A DNA stretch of 64,000 bases from contig CP091242.1 of assembly GCA_027627705.1 (NCBI GenBank), positions 174,076-238,075 of the forward strand. The letters are read 5' to 3'. The stretch's first letter is position 1, and every line of letters starts with the position of its first letter. A program made the position numbers and the translations under genes. The DNA comes from Hyphomonadaceae bacterium BL14 (GTDB lineage: Bacteria; Pseudomonadota; Alphaproteobacteria; Caulobacterales; Maricaulaceae). The notes below the pieces were generated by a model, which saw nothing but the letters and a program-made list of their open reading frames with translations, did no database searches and had not been told where the DNA came from. Of the stretch, positions 8,631-16,982 are shown piece by piece.

Positions 8631-9257
8631 TTACCCGCCCCAGGCGCTGACGCGCGGGGGTTTGCGCGGGCGCTCGGACGGGTCTTCGCTGGCGGTCCCG
8701 ATATAGATGAAGCCCGCCACCCGCTCACCGCTGGCCAGGCCCAGGGCGGCGCGGGCGATGCGGTCATAGGCATACCATTCGGTCAGCCATTGCGCCGCGA
8801 AGCCCATGGCGTTGGCGGCGATGAGCAGGGTCTGGCACACCGCGCCGGCCGACAGGATCTGTTCCCATTCGGGGATTTTGTGGTTCTCGGTGACGTCGGA
8901 AATCACCGCGATCACCAGCGGTGCGCGGGTGAAGCGGTTGCGCTCCAGCTCAAAGCGCTCCGGCGGTGCCTCGGGCTCCAGATCGCGCAGGCGCGCCTCC
9001 AGGATATCGCCGAACCGGGCGCGCGCCTCGCCTTCGAATGTGATGAAGCGCCAGGGAAACAGCTTGCCATGATCCGGCGTGCGGGCCGCCAGGCGCAACA
9101 GGGCGTCGCGCTGCTGCGCGTCCGGTCCCGGCTCCGCCATCAGGCGCGCCAGCGTGGACCGGCGTTGCGCCAGCAAGGTCAAAGTCTCCGCGCTGGGGGT
9201 GCAGGCGGGCAGGGCGGCGTCGGTTTCGGGTGCATGTGGCGGCATCAGGCGGGACAT
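8631..9257 (-). CDS. Nitroreductase family protein (YdjA-like)
   Basis: A 208-residue FMN-dependent nitroreductase-fold protein with the short YdjA-type architecture. Characteristic stretches are LLRLAARTPDHGKLFPWRF near the N-terminus (FMN-phosphate-binding Arg region), AGAVCQTLLIAANAMG in the middle, and GFIYIGTASEDPSERPR near the C-terminus. Such enzymes reduce nitro compounds, quinones or enones with NAD(P)H; natural substrates are usually unknown. The start is uncertain: ATG at 9257 has a weak ribosome site, and ATG at 9245 or the in-frame codon at 9323 are alternatives. It is divergent from the TetR regulator, about 130 bp away, which could control both directions. Confidence 0.85.
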   Translation of the reverse strand: MSRLMPPHAPETDAALPACTPSAETLTLLAQRRSTLARLMAEPGPDAQQRDALLRLAARTPDHGKLFPWRFITFEGEARARFGDILEARLRDLEPEAPPERFELERNRFTRAPLVIAVISDVTENHKIPEWEQILSAGAVCQTLLIAANAMGFAAQWLTEWYAYDRIARAALGLASGERVAGFIYIGTASEDPSERPRKPPRVSAWGG

Positions 9258-9390
9258 GGGCGTCGGCTTTCGGGCTGCGGGCTGGAGGCGCCCAGTTTGG
9301 CGGGATAGGGCGAACTTGCGCAATGCTCCGGTTCATGGTCATGCTCGATCATTGTATCCATATATAGTTTGCGCTCTCAAAGGATGGACC

Positions 9391-10068
9391 ATGCCGGCAG
9401 ACCCCGTCACGCACGAGGACCTCAGCCCCGCCGAACGGCGCCGGCGGCGCGTGCGCGATGCGATCATCGGCGCGGCCGAAGAGATTTTTGCCGAGGAGGG
9501 CGAGGCCGGCCTGTCCATGCGCCGCATCGCCGAGCGGATCGATTACTCGCCAGCCGCGCTGTACAAGTATTTCGATTCCAAGGAAGCCCTGTTCAAGGAA
9601 ATCCGCGAAGGGTTTTTCGAGCGTCTTCTCAAGCGCATGCAGGATGTCTGCGCCTCGATCGAGTCCGGTCCCATGCTCTGCACGCGCTGCCTGCGCGCCT
9701 ATGTGGAGACAGGTCTGGAACAGCCAGACCATTACCGCCTGGCCTTTGCCGGTTTCGGCGGTGACAGCGATGTGACCGAGGACACCTACGCCTTCGCCGC
9801 CAATGAGCATCTGCGGCTGATGATCAAGGAAAGCATGGATACGGGCTGGTTCCGGCACTCCGATCTTGATCTGGCGGCCACAAGCGTCTGGTCTTCCGCT
9901 CACGGGTTGACCATACTGGCCGTCACGATCCCGGATTTCCCGCGCGAGAAGCCGGGCCGGCGTCAGCTGGAGCTGGATGAGCTTATCGCGTTTCACAGCG
10001 AGATGATGATGCGCGGCCTGGGCGCGCGCAAACTGATCGAACTCATGGAAGCCGGCCAGCACTTCTGA
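9391..10068 (+). CDS. TetR family transcriptional regulator, probable efflux regulator
   Basis: A 225-residue TetR/AcrR regulator. The helix-turn-helix lies at about residues 20-65, with AAEEIFAEEGEAGLSMRRIA and the family signature YSPAALYKYFDSKEALF; the rest is a ligand-binding domain. An AAAGGA ribosome site supports the ATG at 9391; the frame is open further upstream but overlaps the nitroreductase antisense. It precedes the RND adaptor gene by 92 bp in the same direction, the usual setting for a TetR repressor that controls an efflux pump and itself, with the pump substrate as inducer. The nitroreductase on the other side may also be in its regulon. Confidence 0.93.
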   Translation: MPADPVTHEDLSPAERRRRRVRDAIIGAAEEIFAEEGEAGLSMRRIAERIDYSPAALYKYFDSKEALFKEIREGFFERLLKRMQDVCASIESGPMLCTRCLRAYVETGLEQPDHYRLAFAGFGGDSDVTEDTYAFAANEHLRLMIKESMDTGWFRHSDLDLAATSVWSSAHGLTILAVTIPDFPREKPGRRQLELDELIAFHSEMMMRGLGARKLIELMEAGQHF

Positions 10069-10097
10069 ATCACCGCCTTTCGAAAATATTTAACACT

Positions 10098-10112
10098 GTT
10101 CACTTTCCGAAC
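10098..10112. promoter_or_regulatory. Inverted repeat GTTC-N7-GAAC upstream of the RND operon
   Basis: A short dyad in the 92-bp gap before the RND adaptor gene, next to an AT-rich stretch that could hold the promoter. The position fits an operator for the adjacent TetR protein, but the 4-bp arms are too short to be conclusive. Confidence 0.3.
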
Positions 10113-10160
10113 GGCGTTTGCTGACGTATATTCCCATGCAACAGCGCGGGAGATGGCGTC

Positions 10161-11306
10161 ATGGCCGGTGGGGCATCGGGAATTTTAACAGCGCGGTTCA
10201 GCCGCCTGGCACTCTCCGTGCTGGCGGCGGCCGTGCTCGTCGTGGTGGCCGTTATCGCGGTGAGCACGCTGCGCGCGGCGGATGCCGGGCCTGGTCCGGT
10301 CGCCGACTCTCCGGCACTTCCCGTCGAGACGTTCTCCGCCCGTTATCAGTCTGAAGCGGCCATGGAGACGCGCTATCCCGGTCTGGTCTCGGCCTGGCGC
10401 ACCAGCGCTCTGGGGTTTGAATCCGGCGGACGGATCGAGACGGTGGCAGTGCGCGTCGGCGACCGGGTCGCGGCTGGCGATGTCCTGGCCACGCTCGACA
10501 CCCGCACGCTGGATGCCCAGATCGCCGCCGCGCGCGCCGAGGCCGCTGCCGCCGAGACCCAGGCCGGTCTCGCCGGGGTGACCCTGGAGCGTCAGCAGGT
10601 TCTGGTCGATCGCGGCCACATCTCGGCCCAGCGCCTGGACGAACTGGCCGCCAACCAGCGCGCGGCCCTGTCCGGCGCGGCGGCCGCGCGCGCCAGTGCG
10701 CAGGCGCTGGCCGTGCGTCTGGAGCTGGCTTCGCTGACGGCGCCGTTTGATGGCGTCATCACCGCGCGCCATCTGGATGAGGGTGCTATCGCGCCGCCGG
10801 GCGCGCCTGTGGTGACGCTGGTAGAGGATGCGCGCCTGGAAATGCGCGTCTCCATCCCCGCCGGCGAAGCCGCCCGGCTGGAGCCCGGCCAGACCTATCC
10901 GGTGGAGTTTGCCCAAGGGCTGGCCGAGGCGCGCCTGCGCGCGGTGACCGGTGTGATCGAGCGTGAACAGCGCGCGGTCACCGCCGTATTTGATCTGGAC
11001 GCTGGCGGCGGCGCGGTCAGCGGCTCGGTCGGGCGGCTTCTGGTGCGCACTGATCTGGCCGAACGCGGCTTCTGGGCGCCGGTGACGGCGCTGGCTGAAG
11101 GGCGGCGCGGGTTGTGGTCCATGTATGTGCTGACCCCCGATAACGGCGCCTTCCGGCTCGAGCCGCGCCCGGTGGAAGTGCTGCACGCCGAGGGCGATAC
11201 GGTGTTTGTGCGCGGCGCCGTCAATGATGGCGACGATGTTCTGGCCGCCGGCGTCAGCCGCGTGGCGCCAGGCCAGCGCGTGCGGCCTGAAGGCCAGCCG
11301 TCATGA
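10161..11306 (+). CDS. RND efflux periplasmic adaptor subunit
   Basis: A 381-residue membrane-fusion protein that bridges an inner-membrane RND pump and an outer-membrane channel. One N-terminal hydrophobic segment (about residues 14-36) anchors it; the lipoyl half-motif around ESGGRIETVAVRVGDRVAAG is followed by an alpha-hairpin (residues ~110-180), the second lipoyl half (SLTAPFDGVITARHLDEG) and beta-barrel domains. The stop codon overlaps the pump start as ATGA, giving translational coupling. No outer-membrane TolC-like gene is present, so it must use one encoded elsewhere. TetR control is likely from the gene order. Confidence 0.94.
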   Translation: MAGGASGILTARFSRLALSVLAAAVLVVVAVIAVSTLRAADAGPGPVADSPALPVETFSARYQSEAAMETRYPGLVSAWRTSALGFESGGRIETVAVRVGDRVAAGDVLATLDTRTLDAQIAAARAEAAAAETQAGLAGVTLERQQVLVDRGHISAQRLDELAANQRAALSGAAAARASAQALAVRLELASLTAPFDGVITARHLDEGAIAPPGAPVVTLVEDARLEMRVSIPAGEAARLEPGQTYPVEFAQGLAEARLRAVTGVIEREQRAVTAVFDLDAGGGAVSGSVGRLLVRTDLAERGFWAPVTALAEGRRGLWSMYVLTPDNGAFRLEPRPVEVLHAEGDTVFVRGAVNDGDDVLAAGVSRVAPGQRVRPEGQPS

Positions 11307-14300
11307 TCACCCTGTTTGTGCGCTATCCGCGCCTCATCGTCCTGTCGATCTTCCTGGTATGCGCGGCGGGGCTGGCGGCGCTGGGCGTGCTGGGCCGTCA
11401 GGAGGACCCGTCGCTGACCGAGCGCTTCGGGTCGATCACCATCATCCTGCCCGGCGCCGACGCCACACGCATGGAAGCGCTGGTGACCCGGCCCATGGAA
11501 GCGGCGTTGCTGGAACTGGTGGAGCTGGACGAGGTGCGCTCCACCACCCGCGCCAACGTGTCCCAGATCGGCATCAGTATCCGTGAGGACCTGAACGCCA
11601 CGCGGGTCGAACAGGCCTGGTCGCTGATCCGCGACCGCGTCTCGTCGGTGCGCCCGTCCTTGCCCGACGGCGTGCAAAGCATCGAGGTCGACCGCCAGTA
11701 TACCGGCGCGGCCACGCTGGTCGTGGCGTTGCGCTGGCCGGACGGGTCGGAAGCCTCGCTGGGCGCGCTCAGCCGTCTGGCGCGCGACCTGGAAGACAAT
11801 CTGCGCAATCTGCCCGGCACCAAGCAGACCGACGTGTTCGGGGCGCCCGAAGAAGAAGTACGCGTCATCCTCGATCCCGAATCCGCCGCCTCGCTGGGTC
11901 TCAGCGCGGCGGATGTGGCGGGATTGCTGGCGCGCTCAGACGCCAAGGTTCCCGCCGGGCGGCTGGCGGGCCAATCACTGGACGTGACGGTGGAGGTGGC
12001 CGGCGCGTTCACCGATCTCGATCGCCTGCGCACCGTGCCGGTGGCCGCCGGGCCGGGCGGCTTCCTGCAGCTGGCCGACATCGCGCGCATAGAACGGGGC
12101 CTGCGCGAGCCGCCCGCCACGCTGGCCCTGCGCAATAATGAGCGGGCGATCTTTGTGGCGGCCTATCTGGAGCCAAACCTCCAGGTCGACGCTTGGGACG
12201 GGCGCGCCCAGGCCGCGGTGCGCGCCTTCGCGGACGCCAATCCGGGCGTGGAGACCGAGATCATTTTCGCCCAGGCCGACTATGTGGTGGACCGCCTGTC
12301 GGGCCTGGCGATCAATCTGGGTTTTTCGGCGCTGATCGTTTTCGCGGTGCTGTTCTTCCTGATGGGCTGGCGCAGTGCGGTGATCGTCGGCTCGGCCCTG
12401 CCGCTCACCGTGCTTCTGGTGATGGTCCTCATCAATGTCTTCGGCTCGCCCCTGCACCAGATGTCGGTGACGGGCCTGGTCGTGGCGCTGGGCCTGCTGA
12501 TCGATAACGCCATCGTGGTGGTGGATGACTACCGCCTGTTGCGCGCGCGCGGCATGGAGCGCACGGCGGCGGTGGACAAGGCGGCGCGCACCCTGTTCGG
12601 GCCGCTGCTGGCCTCCACCCTGACCACCATTTTCGCCTTCGCGCCCATCGCCCTGATGCCCGGCGCGGCGGGCGAGTTCATCTCCATGATCGGCGTGTCG
12701 GTGATCTTCGCCGTCGGTGCCAGCTTCGTGCTCGCCTTCACCGTCATCCTGGGGCTGGCTGCCGTGTTCGACGACACGGTCCCGGGCCAGGGCCATCGCG
12801 GCCTGCTGCGCGACGGGCTGCGCTCGCAGCCTCTGGCGTTCGCCTACCGCAAGGTGCTGGACGCCATAACCGCCCAGCCTGTGCTGGGCATCGCGCTGAG
12901 CCTGATCCTGCCGGTGGCGGGCTTCGCAGCGGCCACGACCCTGCCCAGCCAGTTCTTTCCGCCCACCGAGCGCGACATGTTCCAGGTGCGCCTGGTGCTG
13001 CCGGCGTCTTTCTCCATTGAGCAGACCCGCGCGCGCATGGAGCAGGCCACCGACATGCTCTACACCTATGACGGGGTGGAGGATGTCGTCTGGCTGGCCG
13101 CAGCCGGATCGCCGCGCGTTTACTACAACATGATCAATGCCGTGCAGGGCCGGCCCAATTTCGCCTCCGGCTTTGTGCGCGCCCGCTCCGAGGCGGATTC
13201 CGAGCGTATCGTCACCGCCTTCCAGCGTGACGCCATCACCGCCTTCCCCGACGCCCAGGTGCTGGCCCTGCCGTTCGAGCAGGGCCCGCCCAACCAGGCG
13301 CCGGTAGAATTGTCCATCGCCGGGCCGGACTTCGCCGTACTCGACCGGATCGGCGCGGACATACGCCGCATCCTCGCCAGCGTGCCGGGCGTCACCTACA
13401 CCCAGGCCAATCTGGAGCTGGGCCAGCCGGTAGCCCGTCTGAACGCTGACGAGGCCGAGGCGGGTCTGGCGGGCCTGCGCCTGACCGATCTGGCCGGACG
13501 CTTGCGCGCTGACATTGACGGCGTGCCCGGCGGGTCGGTTCTGGAGGGCGTGGAGGAATTGCCTGTGCGGGTGCTCGCCCCGGACGTGCGCCGCGACGCC
13601 ATTGAGGGCCTGGGCGCCATACCCCTGCCGGTCCGGGGTCCGGACGGTCAGCTGGCGGGGCTGTCGACGCTGGGCCAGTTCACCCTGGCGCCGGTGACCG
13701 CGTCCATCCCGCGTCTCGATGGCGAACGCACCAATCCCATCTTCGCCTATCTGGAGCCATACGTTCTGCCCGCCCCGGTGCTGGCCGAGTTCCAGCGCCG
13801 CTTCGCCGAAGAGGGCGTCGCGCTGCCGCCGGGCTATCGCATCATCATCGGCGGTGAGGCGGAAAGCCAGGGCGAGGCCATGGCCGACCTCATGTCCACT
13901 GCCATCCCGCTGCTGATCCTGATCGTCGCCTCGGTGGTGCTGGCGTTCAATTCCTTCCGCTATGCCGGGGTCATCTTCACCGCGGGATTCCTGTCGGTGG
14001 GGCTGGCCATGTTCGGGGTGTGGATGTTCGGCACGCCGCTGGGCTTCAACGCGATTGTCGGATCGCTGGGCCTGGTGGGCCTGTCGATCAACGGCTCCAT
14101 TGTGGTCCTCTCCGCGCTCAAGGCCAATCCGCTGGCGCGCGCCGGCGACCGCGACGCCATCCGCGAAACCGTGGTGGACGCCACACGGCACATCATCGCC
14201 ACGACCCTGACCACCATTGGCGGGTTTGCGCCGCTGCTCATCGAGGGCGACTCCTTCTGGCTGCCCTTTGCAGCCGCGGTGGCCGGCGGGGTGGCCGGGT

Positions 14301-14401
14301 CGGCCGTCCTGGCGCTGATCTTTGCCCCGGCGGCCTTCGTGCTGCTGGTACGGTTTGACCGCAAGGCACCCGCGGGCGAGCCTGTTGCCGCGATTGCCTG
14401 A
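11303..14401 (+). CDS. RND family efflux transporter permease
   Basis: A 1032-residue proton-driven resistance-nodulation-division pump of the AcrB/MexB superfamily (HAE-1-like size). It has an N-terminal helix, a first periplasmic loop, helices 2-6 from about residue 335 (LIVFAVLFFLMGWRSA), the conserved GLLIDNAIVVVDD segment of helix 4 with paired Asp residues, a second large loop, and a second membrane bundle from about residue 865. It starts by ATGA overlap with the adaptor. Typical cargo is drugs, dyes, detergents or solvents, but the true substrate cannot be read from sequence. No drift in base composition compared with neighbours is evident. Confidence 0.95.
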   Translation: MITLFVRYPRLIVLSIFLVCAAGLAALGVLGRQEDPSLTERFGSITIILPGADATRMEALVTRPMEAALLELVELDEVRSTTRANVSQIGISIREDLNATRVEQAWSLIRDRVSSVRPSLPDGVQSIEVDRQYTGAATLVVALRWPDGSEASLGALSRLARDLEDNLRNLPGTKQTDVFGAPEEEVRVILDPESAASLGLSAADVAGLLARSDAKVPAGRLAGQSLDVTVEVAGAFTDLDRLRTVPVAAGPGGFLQLADIARIERGLREPPATLALRNNERAIFVAAYLEPNLQVDAWDGRAQAAVRAFADANPGVETEIIFAQADYVVDRLSGLAINLGFSALIVFAVLFFLMGWRSAVIVGSALPLTVLLVMVLINVFGSPLHQMSVTGLVVALGLLIDNAIVVVDDYRLLRARGMERTAAVDKAARTLFGPLLASTLTTIFAFAPIALMPGAAGEFISMIGVSVIFAVGASFVLAFTVILGLAAVFDDTVPGQGHRGLLRDGLRSQPLAFAYRKVLDAITAQPVLGIALSLILPVAGFAAATTLPSQFFPPTERDMFQVRLVLPASFSIEQTRARMEQATDMLYTYDGVEDVVWLAAAGSPRVYYNMINAVQGRPNFASGFVRARSEADSERIVTAFQRDAITAFPDAQVLALPFEQGPPNQAPVELSIAGPDFAVLDRIGADIRRILASVPGVTYTQANLELGQPVARLNADEAEAGLAGLRLTDLAGRLRADIDGVPGGSVLEGVEELPVRVLAPDVRRDAIEGLGAIPLPVRGPDGQLAGLSTLGQFTLAPVTASIPRLDGERTNPIFAYLEPYVLPAPVLAEFQRRFAEEGVALPPGYRIIIGGEAESQGEAMADLMSTAIPLLILIVASVVLAFNSFRYAGVIFTAGFLSVGLAMFGVWMFGTPLGFNAIVGSLGLVGLSINGSIVVLSALKANPLARAGDRDAIRETVVDATRHIIATTLTTIGGFAPLLIEGDSFWLPFAAAVAGGVAGSAVLALIFAPAAFVLLVRFDRKAPAGEPVAAIA

Positions 14402-14415
14402 CGCCGGAGCGCCCC

Positions 14416-15033
14416 ATGACTGAACGCCGCCGCGGCCTGTGGACCATCACGTCCGAACGTCTCGCCTACGAAAATCCCTGGGTGCAGCTGCGCCACTACG
14501 AGGTGCGCCAGCCCGACGGTGCACCCAGCGTCTATGGCGTGTTCGAGCCGCGCAATCTGGCCATCGGCGTGGTGCCGGTGTTCGCGGACGGCACAACCAT
14601 GCTGGTGGGCCAGCACCGCTTCGCGCTGGACGCCTGGAGCTGGGAATTGCCAGAAGGGGGCGGCGCGCGCGATGTCGATCCGTTGGAAACCGCCAAGCGC
14701 GAGCTTCAGGAAGAAACCGGGCTGACCGCCAGACACTGGCGTCATCTGGCCGATTACGACGTCTCCAACTCCGTCACCACCGAGCGCGCCATTGGCTTCA
14801 TCGCCTGGGGGCTGGAAGCCGGCGAACCGGACCGGGAGGGTGCGGAAGCGGATATGCAAATGCGCCGCGTGGGCTTGCAGGAGGCCCTTGCCATGGCCAT
14901 GTCGGGAGAGATTCGCGACGGCTTCACCCTGACGCTGCTCGCCGCCGCCGATTATGCCGCGCGCCATGGCCAGCTGGAGCCTGAGCTGGCGCGTGCTATC
15001 CTGACCGGGTCCCCAGCGCCAGGAAGGGCGTAA
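14416..15033 (+). CDS. NUDIX hydrolase, ADP-ribose pyrophosphatase-like
   Basis: A 205-residue NUDIX enzyme with an intact box: a Gly-rich start (PEGGGARDVDPLE) running into AKRELQEETGL. Family members hydrolyse nucleoside diphosphates linked to another moiety, and the size and flanking strands fit ADP-ribose or GDP-mannose pyrophosphatases (NudF/NudK type). A CGGAG ribosome site precedes the ATG, 14 bp after the RND pump stop, and cysE begins 5 bp after its own stop. Co-transcription with cysE is likely; the link to the RND operon may be read-through only. The substrate is inferred. Confidence 0.9.
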   Translation: MTERRRGLWTITSERLAYENPWVQLRHYEVRQPDGAPSVYGVFEPRNLAIGVVPVFADGTTMLVGQHRFALDAWSWELPEGGGARDVDPLETAKRELQEETGLTARHWRHLADYDVSNSVTTERAIGFIAWGLEAGEPDREGAEADMQMRRVGLQEALAMAMSGEIRDGFTLTLLAAADYAARHGQLEPELARAILTGSPAPGRA

Positions 15034-15038
15034 GCGTC

Positions 15039-15872
15039 ATGGCCGCCGACACCATCCCCGCCTCCACCGGCAATCTGCGCCCGATCCAGTCGGGCATGGG
15101 CCAGGTCTGGTCGCGTCTTCGCTTTGACGCGGCGTCCGCCGCCGCCGAGGAGCCCATGCTGGCCAGCATGCTCAACGCCGCCGTGCTGCGCCATGACAGC
15201 TTCTCCGAAGCGCTCGCCCACCGGGTCGCCGAGAAGATGGCTGACGCCCAGCTCGACGCCCTGCAGATGCACCACATCGCCCGCGCCGCCTTCGCCGCCG
15301 CGCCGCCCATTGCCGAAGAGGCTGCGCGCGACATGCTGGCGGTGGACGAGCGCGACCCGGCGGTGCGCTCCCTGCTTCAGCCTTTCCTTTATTTCAAGGG
15401 CTTCCACGCCCTCTTGTGCTACCGCGTGGCCCACTGGCTGTGGCGCGAGGGGCGCGAGACGCTGGCCTTCCACCTGCAAAGCCGGATGTCGGAGCGGTTC
15501 GGCGTGGACATCCATCCGGCCGCGCGCCTGGGCAGCGGTATCATGATCGACCACGCCACTTCGGTGGTCATCGGCGAGACCGCGGTGGTGGGCGACGACG
15601 TCTCCATCCTGCACGAGGTGACGCTGGGCGGCACGGGCGCAGACTCCGGTGACCGCCATCCCAAGATCGGGCGCGGCGTGCTCATCGGCGCGGGTGCCAA
15701 GGTGCTGGGCAATATCAAGGTGGGCGAGGCCGCGCGCATCGCCGCCGGCTCGGTCGTGCTCCAGGACGTCCCCGCGCGCTGCACCGTCGCCGGTGTGCCG
15801 GCGCGGGCCGTTGGCGGGCCATGCGCCGAGCCCTCGCGCACCATGGACCAGACATTCAGCGACACTGACTGA
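15039..15872 (+). CDS. cysE: Serine O-acetyltransferase
   Basis: Catalyses serine + acetyl-CoA to O-acetylserine, the first committed step of cysteine synthesis, in the cytoplasm. The 277-residue protein has the N-terminal SATase helical domain (residues ~25-150) and a C-terminal left-handed beta-helix of hexapeptide repeats. The signature GVDIHPAARLGSGIMIDHAT is followed by VIGETAVVG and ILHEVTLGGTG, which hold the catalytic His residues. Ribosome site GGAAGGG. The usual C-terminal tail that docks the sulfhydrylase CysK is replaced by a short, less typical end (DQTFSDTD), so complex formation is uncertain. Confidence 0.95.
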   Translation: MAADTIPASTGNLRPIQSGMGQVWSRLRFDAASAAAEEPMLASMLNAAVLRHDSFSEALAHRVAEKMADAQLDALQMHHIARAAFAAAPPIAEEAARDMLAVDERDPAVRSLLQPFLYFKGFHALLCYRVAHWLWREGRETLAFHLQSRMSERFGVDIHPAARLGSGIMIDHATSVVIGETAVVGDDVSILHEVTLGGTGADSGDRHPKIGRGVLIGAGAKVLGNIKVGEAARIAAGSVVLQDVPARCTVAGVPARAVGGPCAEPSRTMDQTFSDTD

Positions 15873-15961
15873 CCGCCCCGGTATTGCGCCGCGCGGCGAT
15901 CCGGCTAGGGTGCGCGCAAATCATCCCCCCAAACGCCTTGTCCGTACCGGAGAGAACCATC

Positions 15962-16183
15962 ATGGCCGCGCCCGTTTTCACCCAGTCCGAAGCCTCCAAA
16001 GTGCAGGCCTTCCTGCGCGGCCGGCTGAACCCGGAACTCAAGGTGCAAATCCGCAACCGGCCCGACGAGTGCGCTGAAATCTATATCGGCAAGGAATGCC
16101 TCGGCGTCGTCTCCAAGAATGTCGAGGAGGGCGAGACGTCCTACTCGTTCGAGATCACGATCCTGGATATTGATCTGGAGTAG
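15962..16183 (+). CDS. DUF3126 family small protein
   Basis: A 73-residue protein matching DUF3126, a short family found mainly in Alphaproteobacteria, with no known function. It is compact and mixed alpha/beta, with no signal peptide or membrane helix; its C-terminal half (ECLGVVSKNVEEGETSYSF) is the recognisable part. The ATG at 15962 follows GGAGAG; a longer in-frame start at 15884 overlaps untranslated-looking sequence. It lies 89 bp downstream of cysE in the same direction, an arrangement I recall from related genomes, so transcription together is possible. Confidence 0.8.
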   Translation: MAAPVFTQSEASKVQAFLRGRLNPELKVQIRNRPDECAEIYIGKECLGVVSKNVEEGETSYSFEITILDIDLE

Positions 16184-16189
16184 GCAGGC

Positions 16190-16876
16190 CTAGCCGCCGC
16201 TCGCCTCCGGCTTCACGCGGTGCCGCAGCGCCCGGTAGAGCGCCAGGTTCCACTCAACGCCTGACAAGCCCGTGTGCTCGAGCGGATCATCGGTCTCGGC
16301 GGGCAGGCCGAGCCGTGCGGCGACAGACGCGTTGGCGAGATCCTCAATGCCCGCGCCATAGGCCATGGAGGGCAGGTCCAGCAGGAAATAGGTGAACAGC
16401 GCGCGAAAGCCGTCATGGCCGGCCTCTTTGAGAAAGACGTCCAGGAAGGCGCGGTCGAAATAGGCGTTGTAGGCGGTGAAGATCGCGGTGCGTTCGCCGG
16501 TCATTTCCTGGTGAAAGGCGAGAAAGGCGGACGCCGCCTGCGCCTTGTCCACCGCGCCCAGCGCCTGCCAGCGCGCTTCATCATAGCCATTGATCGAGCG
16601 GGCGATCGTGCCGGCGCGATCGGGATGGTCCGGGTGGATGCGCACGAAGAAGCGGCCGAGCTCGGTCCCGTCCAGATCGGTATAGATCGCGCCCAGATCA
16701 ATCATCTCGTGATGGCCAGGCTCAAGGCCTGTGGTCTCCACATCGATGATGGCGAGCACAAAGGCGCCGGGCGCGCCTCCCGGCGTGCCGGAGGAAAATT
16801 GGGCGGCGGCGGGCGACGCGGCGCTGGCGGCCAGGCTGGCGGCCAGGCTGGCGGCGGCGGCAAGGGTGCGGATCAT
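16190..16876 (-). CDS. DnaQ-like exonuclease-fold protein with a Sec signal peptide
   Basis: A 228-residue protein of the DEDD 3'-5' exonuclease superfamily. Residues 1-26 form a Sec-type signal peptide (MIRTL, Ala/Leu core, SPAAAQ cleavage site), unexpected for this fold. The first motif is good (AIIDVETTGLEPG), the second reads TAYNAYFDRAFLD, but the third, around EHTGLSGVEWNLALY, has Gly where the metal-binding Asp of H-x4-D is expected, so activity may be altered. The core of the signal peptide is encoded by a 12-bp tandem repeat. The ribosome site GGGAGAG lies inside a perfect hairpin (16880-16912). A cytoplasmic role with a mis-called start is the main alternative, but no later ATG gives a full exonuclease domain. 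Confidence 0.75.
   Translation of the reverse strand: MIRTLAAAASLAASLAASAASPAAAQFSSGTPGGAPGAFVLAIIDVETTGLEPGHHEMIDLGAIYTDLDGTELGRFFVRIHPDHPDRAGTIARSINGYDEARWQALGAVDKAQAASAFLAFHQEMTGERTAIFTAYNAYFDRAFLDVFLKEAGHDGFRALFTYFLLDLPSMAYGAGIEDLANASVAARLGLPAETDDPLEHTGLSGVEWNLALYRALRHRVKPEASGG
16824..16855. repeat. 12-bp tandem repeat in a signal-peptide coding region
   Basis: CTGGCGGCCAGG occurs twice in a row (16824-16835 and 16836-16847), followed by a partial third copy (16848-16855). Each unit encodes four residues of the exonuclease signal peptide, so slippage would lengthen or shorten the hydrophobic core in frame. Confidence 0.75.
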
Positions 16877-16879
16877 GAA

Positions 16880-16912
16880 AAGGCTCTCCCGGATACTGTC
16901 CGGGAGAGCCTT
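16880..16912 (-). terminator. 14-bp hairpin between phoH and the exonuclease gene
   Basis: Perfect arms AAGGCTCTCCCGGA and TCCGGGAGAGCCTT with a 5-base loop. On the minus strand the stem is followed by TTTTC, then the exonuclease ATG, so it can end phoH transcription. Its 3' arm also holds GGGAGAG, the only plausible ribosome site for the exonuclease gene. Confidence 0.65.
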
Positions 16913-16982
16913 GCATGAAGTGGCGACCGTTTTGTATCAGCGCTGACAGGGCGCGCGGCCGCCGCGTTCAAACCACCCCCTT

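Noticed and set aside
11975..14191. Long minus-strand open frame across the RND pump gene
   Set aside because: It is antisense to an intact RND permease and its translation is low complexity (His, Gln, Arg, Gly) without recognisable domains.
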